Below are positions 38,078-51,000 of a stretch of 64,000 nucleotides of DNA, piece by piece. Below the pieces are notes generated by a model. It saw nothing but the letters and a program-made list of their open reading frames with translations, was not told where the DNA came from and ran no database searches. How positions within the stretch are numbered: the stretch's first letter is position 1; every line of letters starts with the position of its first letter. Both the position numbers and the translations under genes were made by a program. Source of the stretch: Symsagittifera roscoffensis. Taxonomy: Eukaryota; Xenacoelomorpha; Acoela; Convolutidae. Location of the stretch: the NCBI RefSeq assembly GCF_963678635.1, contig NC_087063.1:38206759-38270758 (forward strand), given 5' to 3'.

Positions 38078-41000
38078 CTAATAAGGCAATTTCGATATAA
38101 GTTTGTACTCATGCGCGATAATGACGGGGAGGGAGTCTTCAAGCGGGAAGTTGTTAGTTAGGGGGCAAAAGATGTACATCTGTCTTCCAGGGTCGAGGTT
38201 AAGGAGGATGCCGCGTAAGTTGGTGGAATTGACACAATCTATGAAATTTAGGAAGAAAGGGGATAGTATATTTAGAGTTAATGAGTATAAAGCAATGACG
38301 AAGATTGCGAGAAGGTGTTTGTGAAGATAGTATGGTTGGATGAAATTATAATAATTACAAGTGTGTTTTACTTTAGTTTTCAACATAATTTCATGTGAAC
38401 AGTTTATATCTCGTAACTTCGGTGTTAGAAAACTAAATGTGAAGCAAAGTGATCAAACTTACTGAAAAATTGCTCATTATTTTTTGTGTTCGTTCGTGCG
38501 TTGTCGATAATGTGGTCAAATTTTTTAATTAGTACTATCGAGGTGAAAAATGTATTCTGATTTGATACTTTTGGGTTACTTGTGCGTTGGTGTTAGGGTC
38601 AGTGTCACACTGGGAATCTTCCATTTATCGGAAGACAGTATGATCGTAGTGATCAATAGAATAACTGATATTTTTTTGTGCAATGAATCGTTTAATCGAT
38701 CTAATCCTATATTTTTTTGATTGAGTAAATTGGTGATTTATTGAGACGCAAAGTTCATAGTCGTCTGTCTTCTCTCTTAGGGGTACTTTTAGTCGGTTAG
38801 TGAATTTTCGGTTTGATACCCATGAAACGGTTGGGAGTAGGAAGTTTTCATCGATAATTTGTGCTCGTTGGGCTGAGTTATCTCCGTTGAATTAGGTGTA
38901 TTGGATGAAAAAAAGAAGGGTGTATTAGTATGATGTGGGTAATGAAAAAAGTGTCGAGATGATGATGTGCGTCCAATGCAAAAATGTGGTGTAGTGTTGG
39001 GGTGTTTTCGTTTCATAAAAAATCTGTGTGCGCGCGTAGGGGCAACGTGGACAGAAGGGATAGAAGATTCGGAGGTTGGAGCTGAGTGCGTTAGTTGATG
39101 AATAGTTAATGAGTTATTGGAGTTTGTTGCTGGTGGGTAATAAAATCATCTAAATTATGCTCTAGCTGGTCATCTGTGATGGTACTATGTACATCGGGTA
39201 TATTACTTGAAAGAGGGGAAGGATAGGGGTAGCGTCAATGTGCGAGGAAGAAGAGGTAAAAATTTTAACAGGGGTAGAGGAAATTTGGTTTGAAAAGGTG
39301 GTTGAGAAAAATCAGTGGGATTGGGCTCGGAGTCTAGGAATTCATCGGGTGTGTCGACTTCTGATTTATTAAAATTAGAAATTGTATTACAAGTTGTTTG
39401 ATCAGAGTCATCAGAGTCCATCCGTTGTGAATTAGAAAAAAAACTGGGTTGGTGGAACAGGTGAGGTCTGAAGTTTCAAGGAGGGAACTGTGGCAATGGA
39501 GATGGGATGGATAGGAAAGGGTCCTGTGTGAGATGTAGGGCTGTATTGTAAGTTACTGGTTTTTATGATCCGTTCGGTGGTAGAAAGTGTATTTCTATCA
39601 CTTTGTGGGATTACTGATAGAGTATAGTTTTTTTGTAAACTGTGTAAAAGTGATGATGCTGTAGGTGTAGTATTTTTTTGTCTTGCGGATTATCATGTGT
39701 TTGTTGGGCAGATATTTTTTTGTATTCTCTAATTTTTCCTTCAAGAAAAATTTTGTTAGAGGTGTAAGAAAAACTAAAAAAACCTGCGAACAAAGTTGTG
39801 CTATTGTAGCTTGTCTATTGACTTGTGTATGTAATGTGCATGTATTGTCGATTCCTTTTAAAAAAGAAAACAAACTTCCTATAAAATTAAACATTGCATA
39901 CAAGATCGTCAATCTTTCTAGGATATAGTAGAGCCATCCTAGAAATGCTCGGAGTTCATTTTTTATATCCAAAAAATTAAAACTGTTGATTGGTGAAAAC
40001 TCTTATGGGCGATACATTCCTCCATTTATGTATATATATTCTTTAAATTCGTTAAAATGTCCATTGTTGTTCTGCTGGTAGATGTCTGAAAACCTGCTGT
40101 TTCAGCTAGTTTGCGGGGGTTTTGGTGGCTTGATTGTTTTTGGATTGCATCCTTTTTAGCGAGAAATTCCTGAAATTGTTGTATTCAAATGCGATTTTGT
40201 TTATTTGGCTGGGATTATATGCCTATGACTGTATATCTATATTTTGGTAGCGAGCAATTGCGCGTATGCTCTAAGGTGAGAATTTCTTTGAAGGTGGCTA
40301 TGGAACAAGAAAATAATATTCATCTTCGTTTGGGTTGAGCTGTACCATATTATTATCATTTCAGATCCACGTGGGACAGCTGTATCCCAAAAATATGTGC
40401 GGGGTGATAAGGTGCATTCAAAATGTACTCTGTTTTTCTTAAAATATAGACATGCATTGGTAGCATTTTTTGCCTCCAAATACATAATGTGGTTTAACTT
40501 TTTCAGTGCCAAATAATGTTTCCTTCGTGATTACAGAATTTAGATCGGTTGCCTGATAAGAGGTATCCCGCATAAGATATTTGATTACTGCTAAAGCTTC
40601 ATATGGAGGTGAAGTTCATAATGGATTGCGGCAAAAAATGTAAGTATTTTTAATGATAGTTCTTGTAACCTGGTGCTATCCTGATTTTTTGGACAATTCT
40701 TTATTTTTGTAAAAAGTTACCGGGATGTAAGATTTATTGTCTTCTTTTTTTCGATTTAGTTTTGCCACGTCAAGATTTGATTTGCCTGTTTTCATGTCGA
40801 AACTTTTTTCATATTCGACAAGAGTTGCTAAATATTGGGTTCGAAAAAGTGATATGGGGTTTTTGCATGCTACTTCAGTTCCAGGGTAAAAATGAAAACG
40901 TGTTAATTTATCTTCCATAGTGTGTATAATCACATATATTGATTTGGGTTGGGCCTTGATCGGACAGGGTTTGTTTTATTTAAAGGGTATGGACACTACA

Positions 41001-41300
41001 TGAAAAAAACTTTTTCTGAAGTTTTGTCATTCATGCGTGAATTTTGAGCAACTTGATTTGTGGTACATGAGTCTTCAGGGAACCAAACTAAAGTTTCCTG
41101 CGTTTTTGTAGTGGAATAACATTATACATGATCGTTTCAACATGGTAAGCCAAATTTTTGATATAACATAGTCCATCTTTCAAATCTCGTGTTAGTTGTA
41201 CTTTTTGTAAAGGAATTTTCCAATCAAAAACATTAATTCTTGATAGCCTGAATATTTTTTGTCAGCCTTAGAGTTTGATGGTTTTTTCATTCCAATGTGA
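38078..41300 (-). pseudogene. Env-like region, degraded
   Basis: A series of minus-strand frames (38078-38386, 39598-39972, 40237-40512, 40676-40933) lies between integrase and 3' LTR, where env-bearing gypsy elements carry their envelope gene. The frame at 39598-39972 contains a hydrophobic Phe/Gly/Leu-rich stretch (39847-39891). It resembles the fusion-peptide segment of baculovirus-F-type envelope proteins, and a Gln/Asn/Leu helix follows. Other parts show Cys residues and hydrophobic runs. Many stops separate the pieces, so it is inactive. The assignment rests on position plus one short resemblance. Confidence 0.42.
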
Positions 41301-42349
41301 GCTATTCAATTTCTATCATGTATATGATAGATAGATTAAACGTCCATGTGCACCATGATAAAGAATTTATCGTCTAGTTAAATTTGACCATGGTGGTGTT
41401 CAAATTGTGCTTGATTTGCCGAGTCTAGAACAACATTTGAAAACTTAATAAACAGATTCATGATCGAGTCTATTCTTGTTTCCATTTGAAGCCTGTCATG
41501 AAGGTACTTTCTTTTCAGAGAATTTTACTGTGAATTTATAACCTGTTGGGTTTGTGGCTCGGGCTTTGGCGTAAAATGTAGTGACTACAGTGGGTCAGAT
41601 TTACATTGTGTGACCTGGTTAATTGCATATTTATGTAGTGTTTTCTGTTGGTGATGTTCACAATCAAAATATGTAAGAAGGAGATCTTGGGGTCCGGTTC
41701 GGGGAGATAGGTTTTAATGATTTATGGGTTCAAGGTGTACTAAAAGAGAAAGGGTTTTAATTGTTAAAACTATAAGAGATACATAAGTAGGAGAGTCCTT
41801 AAAAAGGATTATAATTCGTTATATAACCTATGGTCTTTTTTGTGTATCTATCGTAATTTTATTTAAACTCTGTTGTGATCAATAGAGGGAACAACGAATG
41901 AGCGGTGATAAATGGTGGTTACAATGGTGATGGATGATGTACTAAATTGTTTAATTTTACCGTTCTTTAAAATTTGAGCGTTAAGTTTTGCTGTGAAAAA
42001 ATCTGCATATTATATTCTTGAATGTCTCTGCAAATATCGTGTCTATGTTTTAGTCTGTTTGGTACCCAATTATGGATTGGATTACTATTGAGGTGTTGGA
42101 TAAAAAAGTGAAGGGGGTGCCACAAAGGAGGTCCAGTCTAAGCATAAATGTTTATTTTTGCCTTGTAGTTCACGTTATCTGTCGCCTAATTGAACTAAAA
42201 AACGGTGGGAAACGTTGTTGATGGTCTTTGAGCGTTGAGTGAAGGTGTTGATAGAAAGGATAATGTTTCTGGTAAAGATAAGATGGTATCTGCAAAAATG
42301 TTTATTGAATCATTCGCAAGATTGGGTTTGCCTTGAGAAAGTGTTTAGG

Positions 42350-42890
42350 TCATCCAATGTGAAAGTTTTTGTGATGGAGTGTGGGATAGAAAGAATTTTC
42401 ACAAACTTTCTCAGAAGTAGGTAATGAATCTAAATAGTCTGATGGATGATTTTGTGTATTTGTTGAAAATTGAATTGAAATGGTGGGGGTACTTTGTATC
42501 GTACTATGCGAAAGATCTAGAAATGTTGATGATTGTGATGAAATGATTTTAAATTGAACTCTCTGTGTGGTTAGATTTCTATAACGTCGGGGCTGATTAA
42601 ATTGTCTGTCAAATATAGTTGTTAGAATTTGGTTTTGGCTCAAAGTTCTTGTTCTGTTAAGGTCTTGTTTTTTTGAGGGGTAAATATTATAAGTTGGTTT
42701 ATCATGGGGTTGGCTTAGGGGAGCGTAACGATGGGCTGGTGTTAGTGTTTCTGATAATGATGCGTTATTTTTTACATATGATTTACGAGTAGATGATTGG
42801 GCTTGATATGTTTGACTAGGTTTAGCTGTTGTTTGGGTGTCTTGGGGTGGATTGGTTTCTGGGGAAACCTTTTTAAGGTTTGAATTAGCA
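42350..42890 (-). pseudogene. Polar Pro/Gln/Ser/Thr-rich frame
   Basis: An open minus-strand frame (longer than its ATG-started part, 42350-42643) with TLTPAHRYAPLSQPHDKPTY and FNQPRRYRNLTTQ. No domain. By position it is downstream of integrase and may be the polyprotein tail. It stops at 42350. Confidence 0.4.
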
Positions 42891-44880
42891 ATTTTGAAGT
42901 TTATTGAATCTATAGTTTTGTATTAGTGAAGTTTGTGTTTTTGATAATATTCTTCAGCAAAAATGATAATTAAAACTTTTGCTAGTACAGAAGCGATTAT
43001 TGCTTTCTTTTTTGATTTTGTAAAGTTCCAAATTAAAGAAGCTATTGCGTTGCGAAAATTTAGGAAAAAGATAGACTTGTATTTCCTTCTTTTTAAGCTT
43101 AGTATCATTAAGGAAATTGGTTCAGTGTCGTATCAGATTAGTCGATCAATAGTTTTGAAGAGAGAAATATAATCCCAAATGGAGGAATAGAAATTAATTT
43201 TTTGGTGACTAATAGCTAGAGAATTGAGGATATTAATTCTTAAAAATTGGTTAAAAAATACAGAGTTGAAAAATTGAAGAAAATATTGAAAGAAAGTTTG
43301 AAATGTTTATTTTAAAACTTTGTTTAACTGAATCTGAAAGAAGCATTTGAAAAATGATTTGCTTTACCAAAAATATTTTTGCTTTTGGATATTAAATCGA
43401 GTAGGGTCGAACAGTTTAATGATTTTTGACAAGTGGGTTGGGTAAGAAGTATTTTTGGTGAAGGGAAATTTGGGTGTTTAGGTATTCATTTCTGGTTCTT
43501 TTTTTTGGGATGATTAGGGAAAATTAGGCGGTAGATTGCCCTTCGGCTAAGTGATGAGGTTAAATTTTGTTCTTAGGCTAATTTATTATTTTCCTTTTGG
43601 TGACGATTGGGGTATAAGCTGAGACACTAATGTTGGTTTTTGTATTGAGTGATAGAGGAGGGTTGTCACTTTTACTTTATGAATATGAGGGTACATGAGG
43701 CTTATGAGGCTTATTTATGACCTGGAGGTCTTTGAGTCAGAGATATAGATGTAATCCGAGTTGGAGCTATGTCGGCTAAAATTAGCGGTCGGGTTTAAGT
43801 TAAAAAAGAGATGATACCAAGAGACTTGATTGGCTGATTTTGAACTAGTTATTTCTGTGAGAGAAAGGGGATATTTGTGTTACGAGGTTTCTTCTTAGAC
43901 GAATATAATATTTTTTTTCATAAAAAATTTATTGAATTTGTTTTTTAATAAGAGGGTTGCAGGATTTTCTTTTTTGATTAGTTTAGAATCTGGGATAAAA
44001 ATTTTTCACGGTTGACTTCTAAGTCGAAATGATTGGCGTTGTTGTGATGTTTCTTCTTTTTTGGGTATTAGAAATTTTTCTGTAATTTAATTCTTGTTTT
44101 TGAACCATTTCTTTTGGAGATTTTTTTGAAGTTTCATATGGAGTTATCTCGGGTGACTGTGATAAATGATTGAAATTTGTTGATCTTTTTTGATCATTAA
44201 CTTCTTTTGTTTCGTAAACAGTGTGTAGTCCTGTAAAGGAATATAAATGGGTTTGTTCACGAAGAGCTTACTCTTTCAGAAAGTATGGTAGAAAAATTGT
44301 TTCTATGCTGTAGTACTTCTTCTTTACTGTGGTCTATTAGTTTATATGTGACGTTTATATGTAAGTTTTTCTGTAATTTGTTATGGTCTTTTTTGAATAG
44401 GTTGTAGTTTTTTTGAAACTCCTTTTTGTTTTATAAAATGTGGGATTAAAACAGATGTTCGTATTTTTAGATATGATGCTGGCGTGAAGCGTGAACTTAA
44501 ATGAGATTAACTATTTTGTCTTTGTAATGATTTCTTTAAAATTTTCTGATAATTTTTTTTTTGTTTTTATCTCTGATTAAATTCCATTCTGTGTGGGAAC
44601 CAGAGGCTAGTTTTAAAGTTTGTAGATGGTGAAAATGATTTTCATCATGAATGTGAAGTGGTAGGTTGTAACAAGTTGGATCTCCAGCTGGGTGACAATA
44701 ACCTTATGCGCTTTTAATGTGTTTGCTGTGGACCTTATAAGCTTGCGTGGTTTTTGGTCTAAAACTTTTTCATATGTTGATAGTCCAAATTTGGTTGTGA
44801 TCTTAGAAAAAAGTGCTTATGGGAACAGTTTTACATCTGTTGACCATTCGATGTTTTCAGTTGTTTTCGTTTTTTATTCA
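42891..44880. other. Internal region of the 15 kb element, T-rich on the plus strand
   Basis: No convincing motif. The small frames at 42923-43108 and 42963-43172 are opposite-strand shadows of each other. The composition suggests decayed minus-strand coding sequence. Confidence 0.35.
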
Positions 44881-45724
44881 CCGTAAGTATTCCTGTAGCT
44901 AGCGTTTCATGCCATCGACTAGTCCATTTGTCCATTGGGCAGATTTATGTTTGATATTATAAAGATGACATGAGGTAATTATTTCATTGCTTATAAATTC
45001 TGTTCCATTATCTGTGACAAAGGTTTCGGGTAGTCCCAATTTTGCTATCCAGTGTTCCTAAAGCGTTCTGAATGCATAACAAGCGTTACAATGGGACACA
45101 GGAATGAGTGCTACATAGTGTGGAATTGCATCTACAGTTACCATTAGATAAAAACTTCTACCTGAGGAGGATGACATAGGGCCTTTTGTATCGAATGACA
45201 TTCTTTGGTTGAAATACAAACTTAGACCTTTAAAGTCTACATTTTTCACTTTTTGCTTTTAGTGTGGAAATGATTTGTTTGACTGGCATGTGATACAGTT
45301 ATTACAAAGTACTTTTATCCAAACCGGTGCATTTGAAAATTAGAAAATCTAAGCAAAATTTGAAAATGTTTTCTCTGACCCCTTATGTCCTTTTGTATTC
45401 AAGGAATGTGATATGTGAAATGCGAGTAACGTTGGATTTAGTGGTAAACAGTACTTTCTTTTCTGGGTAATGGTAATCTAAGATGGCTTTGATTTCATTT
45501 ATCGTGGTTTTGTTAAATTTGCGGAAATGTCGGAGTAATGTTATTTTACCAAAAGTTGTGGTATCGGCTTTAATGGGTTTTGTTTTGCATTTGTCCCAAG
45601 ATATCATTCGTCTTATAACAGGGTCAAGACTTCGATATTTTGTTGAAAATTGAAGTATTAATTTTCCTGTGCTAGACAGAGAAGTTTTTTGAACTTCATT
45701 CTTTGATAGTGGTATACTATCCAA
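44881..45724 (-). pseudogene. Integrase remnant of the 15 kb element
   Basis: Frame 45383-45724 is the region before the zinc domain (IRRMISWDKCKTKPIKAD, TLLRHFRKFNKTTINEIKAI). A CNNCITCQSNKSFPH zinc block follows at about 45275-45320. Frame 45058-45249 has the first catalytic Asp (RMSFDTKGPMSSSSG) and VTVDAIPHYVALIPVS. TFVTDNGTEF with the second Asp is at about 45000-45030. In NGLVDGMKR (about 44905-44935) Asp stands where the catalytic Glu belongs, and some residues before it are missing. Confidence 0.75.
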
Positions 45725-46089
45725 ATTTTCATGTGAATCAAATATTTTTTTGATTGTATACTATTGATTTAATTCAAGAGGGCCTGCCAAAGTTATTGCA
45801 TCCGTTAGTTCTTCTTTTTCTGTTAGTGGGAATTGTTTATTTCCTTGTCAGTTTTGTTGATTTTTTGTTAATTCTGTGTTATTTCTTATCCATGATGAGT
45901 ATGGTATTAGTTTGAATGTGTCTTGACCTAAAAAATCGACTTCATAAAAATTGTTTTGGCAATCTAGATAGAGTGGAAAAATGTTTTAAATTTTGTACCT
46001 GTTGAGTAGCAAAGTCAATTTTGACTGAGTATTTACATTCTAGTTATGAAGATGCTTCTTCTTTTGCGAAAAAGAATTTCATATTTTGT

Positions 46090-46520
46090 GGTATTTCTAC
46101 ACTTGTTTTTCGTGTAAAAAGTTCGGGTGATGTATTTCAATTAAATGCATATCTGGTGAAGCAAGGTTTTTGCCTGCTGTCCAAATAAAATTTAGGTTTG
46201 GAAATTTCATTTAAAATAATTGAATCTATTTACTATATGGTAAGGATTAGATTTCTGTGAGAAGAAAAATATTATGAGTTTATGGTCTGTAAATGAAACT
46301 GTTGGATGTTTTTATCCAAGAATTAAGCATTCATATTCTGTTAACGTATATATGATGGCTGTACATTCTCTCATAAATGTGGAGAGTCTTAGTTCTGCTT
46401 GTGTAAGAAGTCTTGAGTTTGCTGGTTTTAGATTCATTTTGTTGGTGCCTTGGTGCGATTGCAAAAAGGAGCGCCAATTACAAAACTGGAAGCATCGCAA
46501 ATAGCGAAAAATGGTTGGTT
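46090..46520 (-). pseudogene. RNase H remnant of the 15 kb element
   Basis: Frame 46312-46500 carries SHQGTNKMNLKPANSRLLTQ, then ELRLSTFMRECTAIIYTLTE, with a FTDHKLIIFF motif following at about 46255-46285 after a stop. This is the gypsy RNase H core between RT and integrase. RT itself (46550-47050) is too damaged to show a catalytic Asp-Asp box. Confidence 0.7.
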
Positions 46521-47639
46521 TGAGTCTGGAATTTTATTTGGATTTTTGTCATTGAAGCGTTTTTGATGTTCTAAGTTCTAATAAAAATTGTTTTATTTTC
46601 TATAAGAATGTTATAGAATGGTCCGAGATTTAATTGCAATTTTTTAACAAATTTACCTATACAGTTTAGCATTCCATATCTGAGAAAAAAATCACCGCAA
46701 AGTTTAAATGAAGGTTTGCCCTTAGAATTTAATTTTTTTCTTAGATTTTCAGGGTTTGAGTAATGTGTTCTTCTAATTCGTTGTCGGAGTCTTGAAAATT
46801 ACTTATAAGTGAAGTTGCTGTTTGAACAATGTTTACATATTATAGCTTTAAATTTTGTGTTCCCTCTAGTTTCATTGTGAGTTCAGCTTATTCTAACTAA
46901 TCTAATAATTTTTGGAAGTCTATATCGGATTCTGGGATCATAAGTTGATGTCTTTTATAAAGAAATTTTTCTTATTTGTGGTGTTCAGGTCTTCATTTGA
47001 ATTTCTGTCAATTTTTGTAATCTTGTGTTTTGAGAGAATAAGTTTTTCGTACTAGAGTTTCGATTATTACTGCAAGTTGTTTTTTGTTTCATTCGGATTT
47101 AATTTCGCATTCGTTTGCAATCGGATTTGATTTCTATGGGTAAAACTGAAAACGATTTCTGGGCTGCACCATCGGTTGTATCTTGTATCAGTGATGTTTG
47201 TCTGTGAATTCAAATTTATTGACGTGGTGTGTTTATAGGTTCTGGGCCTATGTTTAAGATTAGATTAGCTGTAACAGCGTTTAAGTAGTTTTCTACTGAG
47301 TATACAGGACATTTCCCTGTAAATACCATGAGTGGTTTATTAGGTATTAAGGATGATCCACCCATAAGGTATAAATTCATTGTCATTTGGAGTTATTTTG
47401 CTGTGTTTGATGTTTGTGAAAGGTTTGTAAGTTGATTTTTGCATTTTCATGTTGTAAAAAATGGGGTGTTGGGTCTTCATTTTTCATGGGTTCGAGTTGG
47501 TAACTTAGAGTTTTTGTAGACTATTGCGATTGCACGTTATTTTTAGGTTGTGCCAAATGTTGTCTTTGAGAAGCTTGTTATTGTTTTTGTCATGTTGGCT
47601 GGAGGTTCATGTTAAGTCCAAAAAATCTGGTTTATAAAT

Positions 47640-48060
47640 ATCATCTGGTTAATCTATATTATTCCAGTGATTTTTTCTTTGGTTGTTTTTATAGTGTTGT
47701 TGGTTTCGATGAAAATAGTCTTCATCTTCACAATAGTGTGTTTGGCTTCTTCTGAATTCATTGTTAGTTGGGTTGTTTTTTTGGTTGAAAAAGTGGATAA
47801 TTTTCATTGCTATCTGACTGAGGTTTTTTATCATTAAAGTTTACAGGTTGAGATATCGGTTTGGTGCCTGTTGGGTGTAAATGTGTTCTTGCGATTGATT
47901 TTGTGTTGTATAGAGTAGTCGTGCTTTTGGATTACTAATGTTAATATTAGCGAAAAAAATCATAATTATGTTTGCAAAGTTAGTTGCAATTGGGTGTCTT
48001 TGTTTGTTAGGTGGTGGTTTTTTAATTGTTGGTCCATTTGTTTGAAAGTCCATCTGTGAA
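47640..48060 (-). pseudogene. Gag remnant of the 15 kb element
   Basis: Two minus-strand frames: 47841-48053 (PPPNKQRHPIATNFANI) and 47649-47834 (EFRRSQTHYCEDEDYFHRNQ, HYKNNQRKNHWNN). The Asn/Gln/Arg-rich composition and a Cys/His residue cluster readable in a neighbouring frame fit a worn nucleocapsid region. Confidence 0.45.
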
Positions 48061-49200
48061 TTTTTTGGAACGAACGATGGTTTAACTGTGGAATTTCATA
48101 TCGTTGATAGAAAAAGGGTTTTTCTTATTGTAGGTGTTGTAAGTGTTGGATGATTAGGAGAGATATTTTGTTGTGTTGTTATAGAGAGTGTTTCAATTTT
48201 TTCTTGGCTTACAGATGAAGTTTGTATATCTTGTTGTGATTAAGGGTTTCTTGTGTGTTCAAAAGTTTGAACTTAAACGATTATTTCTTGTCTTTTCTTT
48301 TAACATTGCGTTAAAATTTAAGGTTGTGGTGTCAGTTGTTAGTGGAATTACTCTGAGATTAACTCTGTGTACGGAAATGGTTGCAAATTTTGCACTTGGA
48401 AAATCATTTTGGATGTTGAAAAATAATACATGCGACCATTTAGGGTCCCACACATAATCTGTTTCGTCTGCGAATTTTGTTTCTTCGTTTGTTTGTGGTC
48501 TAAAACTTTTCCTTGCTCGTGAAATTAGGTCTAAATTGTGTTCGAAATAATCTAAAATGAACCATGCTAGAAGTCTTTGTAGATCAATTTAACTATTTGT
48601 AATAATTCTTTATCGGTGAGAGTTTCACGAATGGAGTATAGAAATTGTGAAAAAAGATTGATTTTGCGTCTTACTATTGCGTTTCGAGATGTTTGCGGTG
48701 GTGATACATAAAATGTTTCATTTGTTACTAATATAGAAACAGAACTATAAATGAGAGAGAAAACATCATTTGTGAAAATTGAGTTTGCTCCTTGAGAGTT
48801 TTGATGTTGACTATTTTTGATAAATTCTGTGAAAACTACTGAGAAATCTAATTCTACATCATCTGTTTGTATTCCGTGTGGTGGTTGATTTGAAGATTGT
48901 GATGGTAAAACTTCAATAGTAAATATGCCGAAATGTGAAGTGATTTGACTGATACCTGTGGGTAGTGATCACGTATTTGTGTTTTTTTTTTACTTCAGGA
49001 AACTCTTGTTTACATGGGCTATTTCCTTTTTGAAATAAAAAAAATTTCGATTTTAGTGTGGCAAAGTTGTACTTGTCCTCCAGCGGGATAAATTTGTGGA
49101 TTACTGACAAATGGAAGGATGAGTCATCGCTAAAACTCTTGTCGTATTGAATTATTCTTTGCGTGGAATTACAGTTAATGTGTAACTTTCAATATTTGAG
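48061..49200. other. 5' internal region of the 15 kb element
   Basis: Minus-strand frames (48259-48453, 48913-49110) without motif; by position upstream gag. The expected primer-binding site just inside 49201 on the minus strand is not recognisable. Confidence 0.35.
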
Positions 49201-50119
49201 TGATTATGTGCTGAAATTTAGATGAAGAAAAAACGAAGCACGATGAAGGATAACATTTAAATACTAACAATTTTTTATATATTTTTTTCATTTATTTCAA
49301 ATTTACAAAAGTATTAAAGTTACTTCAGGTATTTTGAAAATAAAGAACACTGATCTAAGTTGGTTTGGTTTTATACTATTACTAGTTATACTTATTTGAG
49401 AGATATATATCTTGGAAATGAATCTTACTGCTCCAAGTATTGTATTTCATGTTTGTGAATGGAAATAAACTGCATTGAGAATTTTGTAGAGAAGTAGTAT
49501 TTGCCGTCAGCCTTTTTGTTTCACGAAGTAGAAGTTGGCCCGCTAATCGGTTTTTTTGTCTGGAGTTAGCTTGAACACTCATTGGTTTTGATCAAACTTA
49601 TTGAGACGTGGATTTAAATTTTCAAAAATTCTTAATATTTTGTGTTGTGTTTTTGGACCTTATTTCTATTTTGAAATTACTTAATCTAAACATGTAAAGA
49701 TCTGTTTGGGACTCTTGGTTGTACCAGATGAGTTTAAGTCCCGTGTGGCCAACTCATAGAAAAAATTCAGATAAGGTGCACCGTCTGTTCGTCACACTAT
49801 CTTACTTTCGGCCGGGTAGATTCGTGCAACTTCTTAGTCTAATACCAATCCTAATCCTACTCTTTTATCTCCTAGTGCCAAAAGATCTATTATATACTAG
49901 TATATGCCAGGCTAGATATCGGGATCTGTTCTGGAGAAGAGCAACTGTTTGCCAAGTTAACATTTTTCTCTTCTGGCTGAAACTATAAATAGTTTCAGCC
50001 TCACAAAATATTGTAAGTGTTAGTTATGGGTCATGATTGGTTAGTTCTAAGTTTTTTACTGAAATATTTTATCAAGAACATAATAGGATTTTAAAAATAC
50101 TTGTTTTGAACCGGTTCCA
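49201..50119 (-). repeat. LTR (5' end of the minus-strand element)
   Basis: 919 bp, homologous to 35117-36075 throughout, with the same TGATTAT left end and GGTTCCA right end. Confidence 0.75.
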
Positions 50120-50399
50120 AAAGGCTCATTTTGCATTTGTTTCAACAGCAGATGAATCAAAATCTTGGCGTAGATTGACTAGGTAAATCAAAAATGATTT
50201 TTTTTCGGGTAATTGTTGGGCCCGATTTTTGCAAAACAAATAACCGTATGGATTCAGCTTAGGTTAGTAGCAAGTTTTGTCTTTTTCTTTTTTTAAGGCT
50301 AAAACCAACACGATTTATTTTTTAAAAAAAAAGATATTTAATTTCGTTTTTTTTTTGTTTTTGTACGGATCCCGCATTTAAGAAAAATGAAAAAACAAA

Positions 50400-50590
50400 T
50401 AGATTATAATGGATTTTCGTGGTCTATAAGGTTATAAATAAAATCGATTCCCATATTACCTTCAGACAACAAAATTGGACTAAAAATGGATCAAAATCCA
50501 TTTTTTTCGCTAAAACAAAATGCATTATAATTCATTTGGAATCCATTATAATGGATTTTATAATATAAAGGACATCACATTAAAATGGAT
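50400..50590. repeat. TATAATGGATT palindromic repeat cluster
   Basis: Contains AATCCATTATAATGGATTTT, ATGGATCAAAATCCAT and related palindromes, the same motif family as 76-206 and 51260-51400. No coding potential. Confidence 0.6.
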
Positions 50591-50734
50591 TTTGTTCCAC
50601 TTTTTTTTTTTCGCGCGTCGTGCAAAATTTTGCGAGAAACTCTGCATTTATCAGGTGAGTTATGCGGAAACTTTGCAAAGCGAGTTTACGGCCTAATCCA
50701 TTTCTAAACCTAAACTCAAATTGCACAAAGGTTC

Positions 50735-51000
50735 TGTTAAGTTCTCACCCCTAACGTTTGCACCTTTGCTCCCCTTCATTCCCCGAACGTTTGCCCCTTT
50801 GCTCCCCTCCCCTGAACACCCCCAACTGAGAAAACCTCCCCCACCTGAGCACTTCCTCCACCTGAACACGCCCCCCACCCCCACCTGAACACCCCCCATT
50901 TCTGAATCCACCACCCCCCCCCCCCCCACTGAACCCCCGGGGAGGGGGGTGTTGCTGCAAATGCTAGGGTTGTAAATGAACACAGCCCCCCCCCTCCCCC
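50735..51000. repeat. C-rich low-complexity tract
   Basis: Runs of CCCC with CCTGAACACCCCC units, a C15-type run near 50914-50929, and CCCCTAACGTTTGCACC at the left end. The minus-strand Gly-rich frames here are artefacts of the tract. The left part is the inverse of 24722-24800. Confidence 0.7.

Larger units (their letters stand above)
35117..50119 (-). mobile_element. ~15 kb Ty3/gypsy element with env-like region, minus strand
   Basis: Two direct repeats of 959 and 919 bp (35117-36075 and 49201-50119) with TG...CA ends flank 13.1 kb. On the minus strand the order is gag remnant (47.6-48.1 kb), RNase H (46.1-46.5), integrase (44.9-45.7), polar ORF (42.35-42.9) and env-like region (38-41.3). 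This is the layout of env-bearing gypsy elements (errantivirus-like). All parts are broken, and the LTRs have diverged visibly, so it is an old copy. I could not find a clear primer-binding site or a matching target duplication. Confidence 0.7.

Noticed and set aside
38078..38386. Stand-alone membrane protein gene
   Set aside because: It lies within the 15 kb element between integrase and LTR and is better explained as part of the degraded env-like region.
35117..50119. Segmental duplication instead of an LTR pair
   Set aside because: The two repeats have TG...CA ends and enclose integrase, RNase H and gag remnants in element order; an LTR pair is simpler, although no primer site or target duplication was found.
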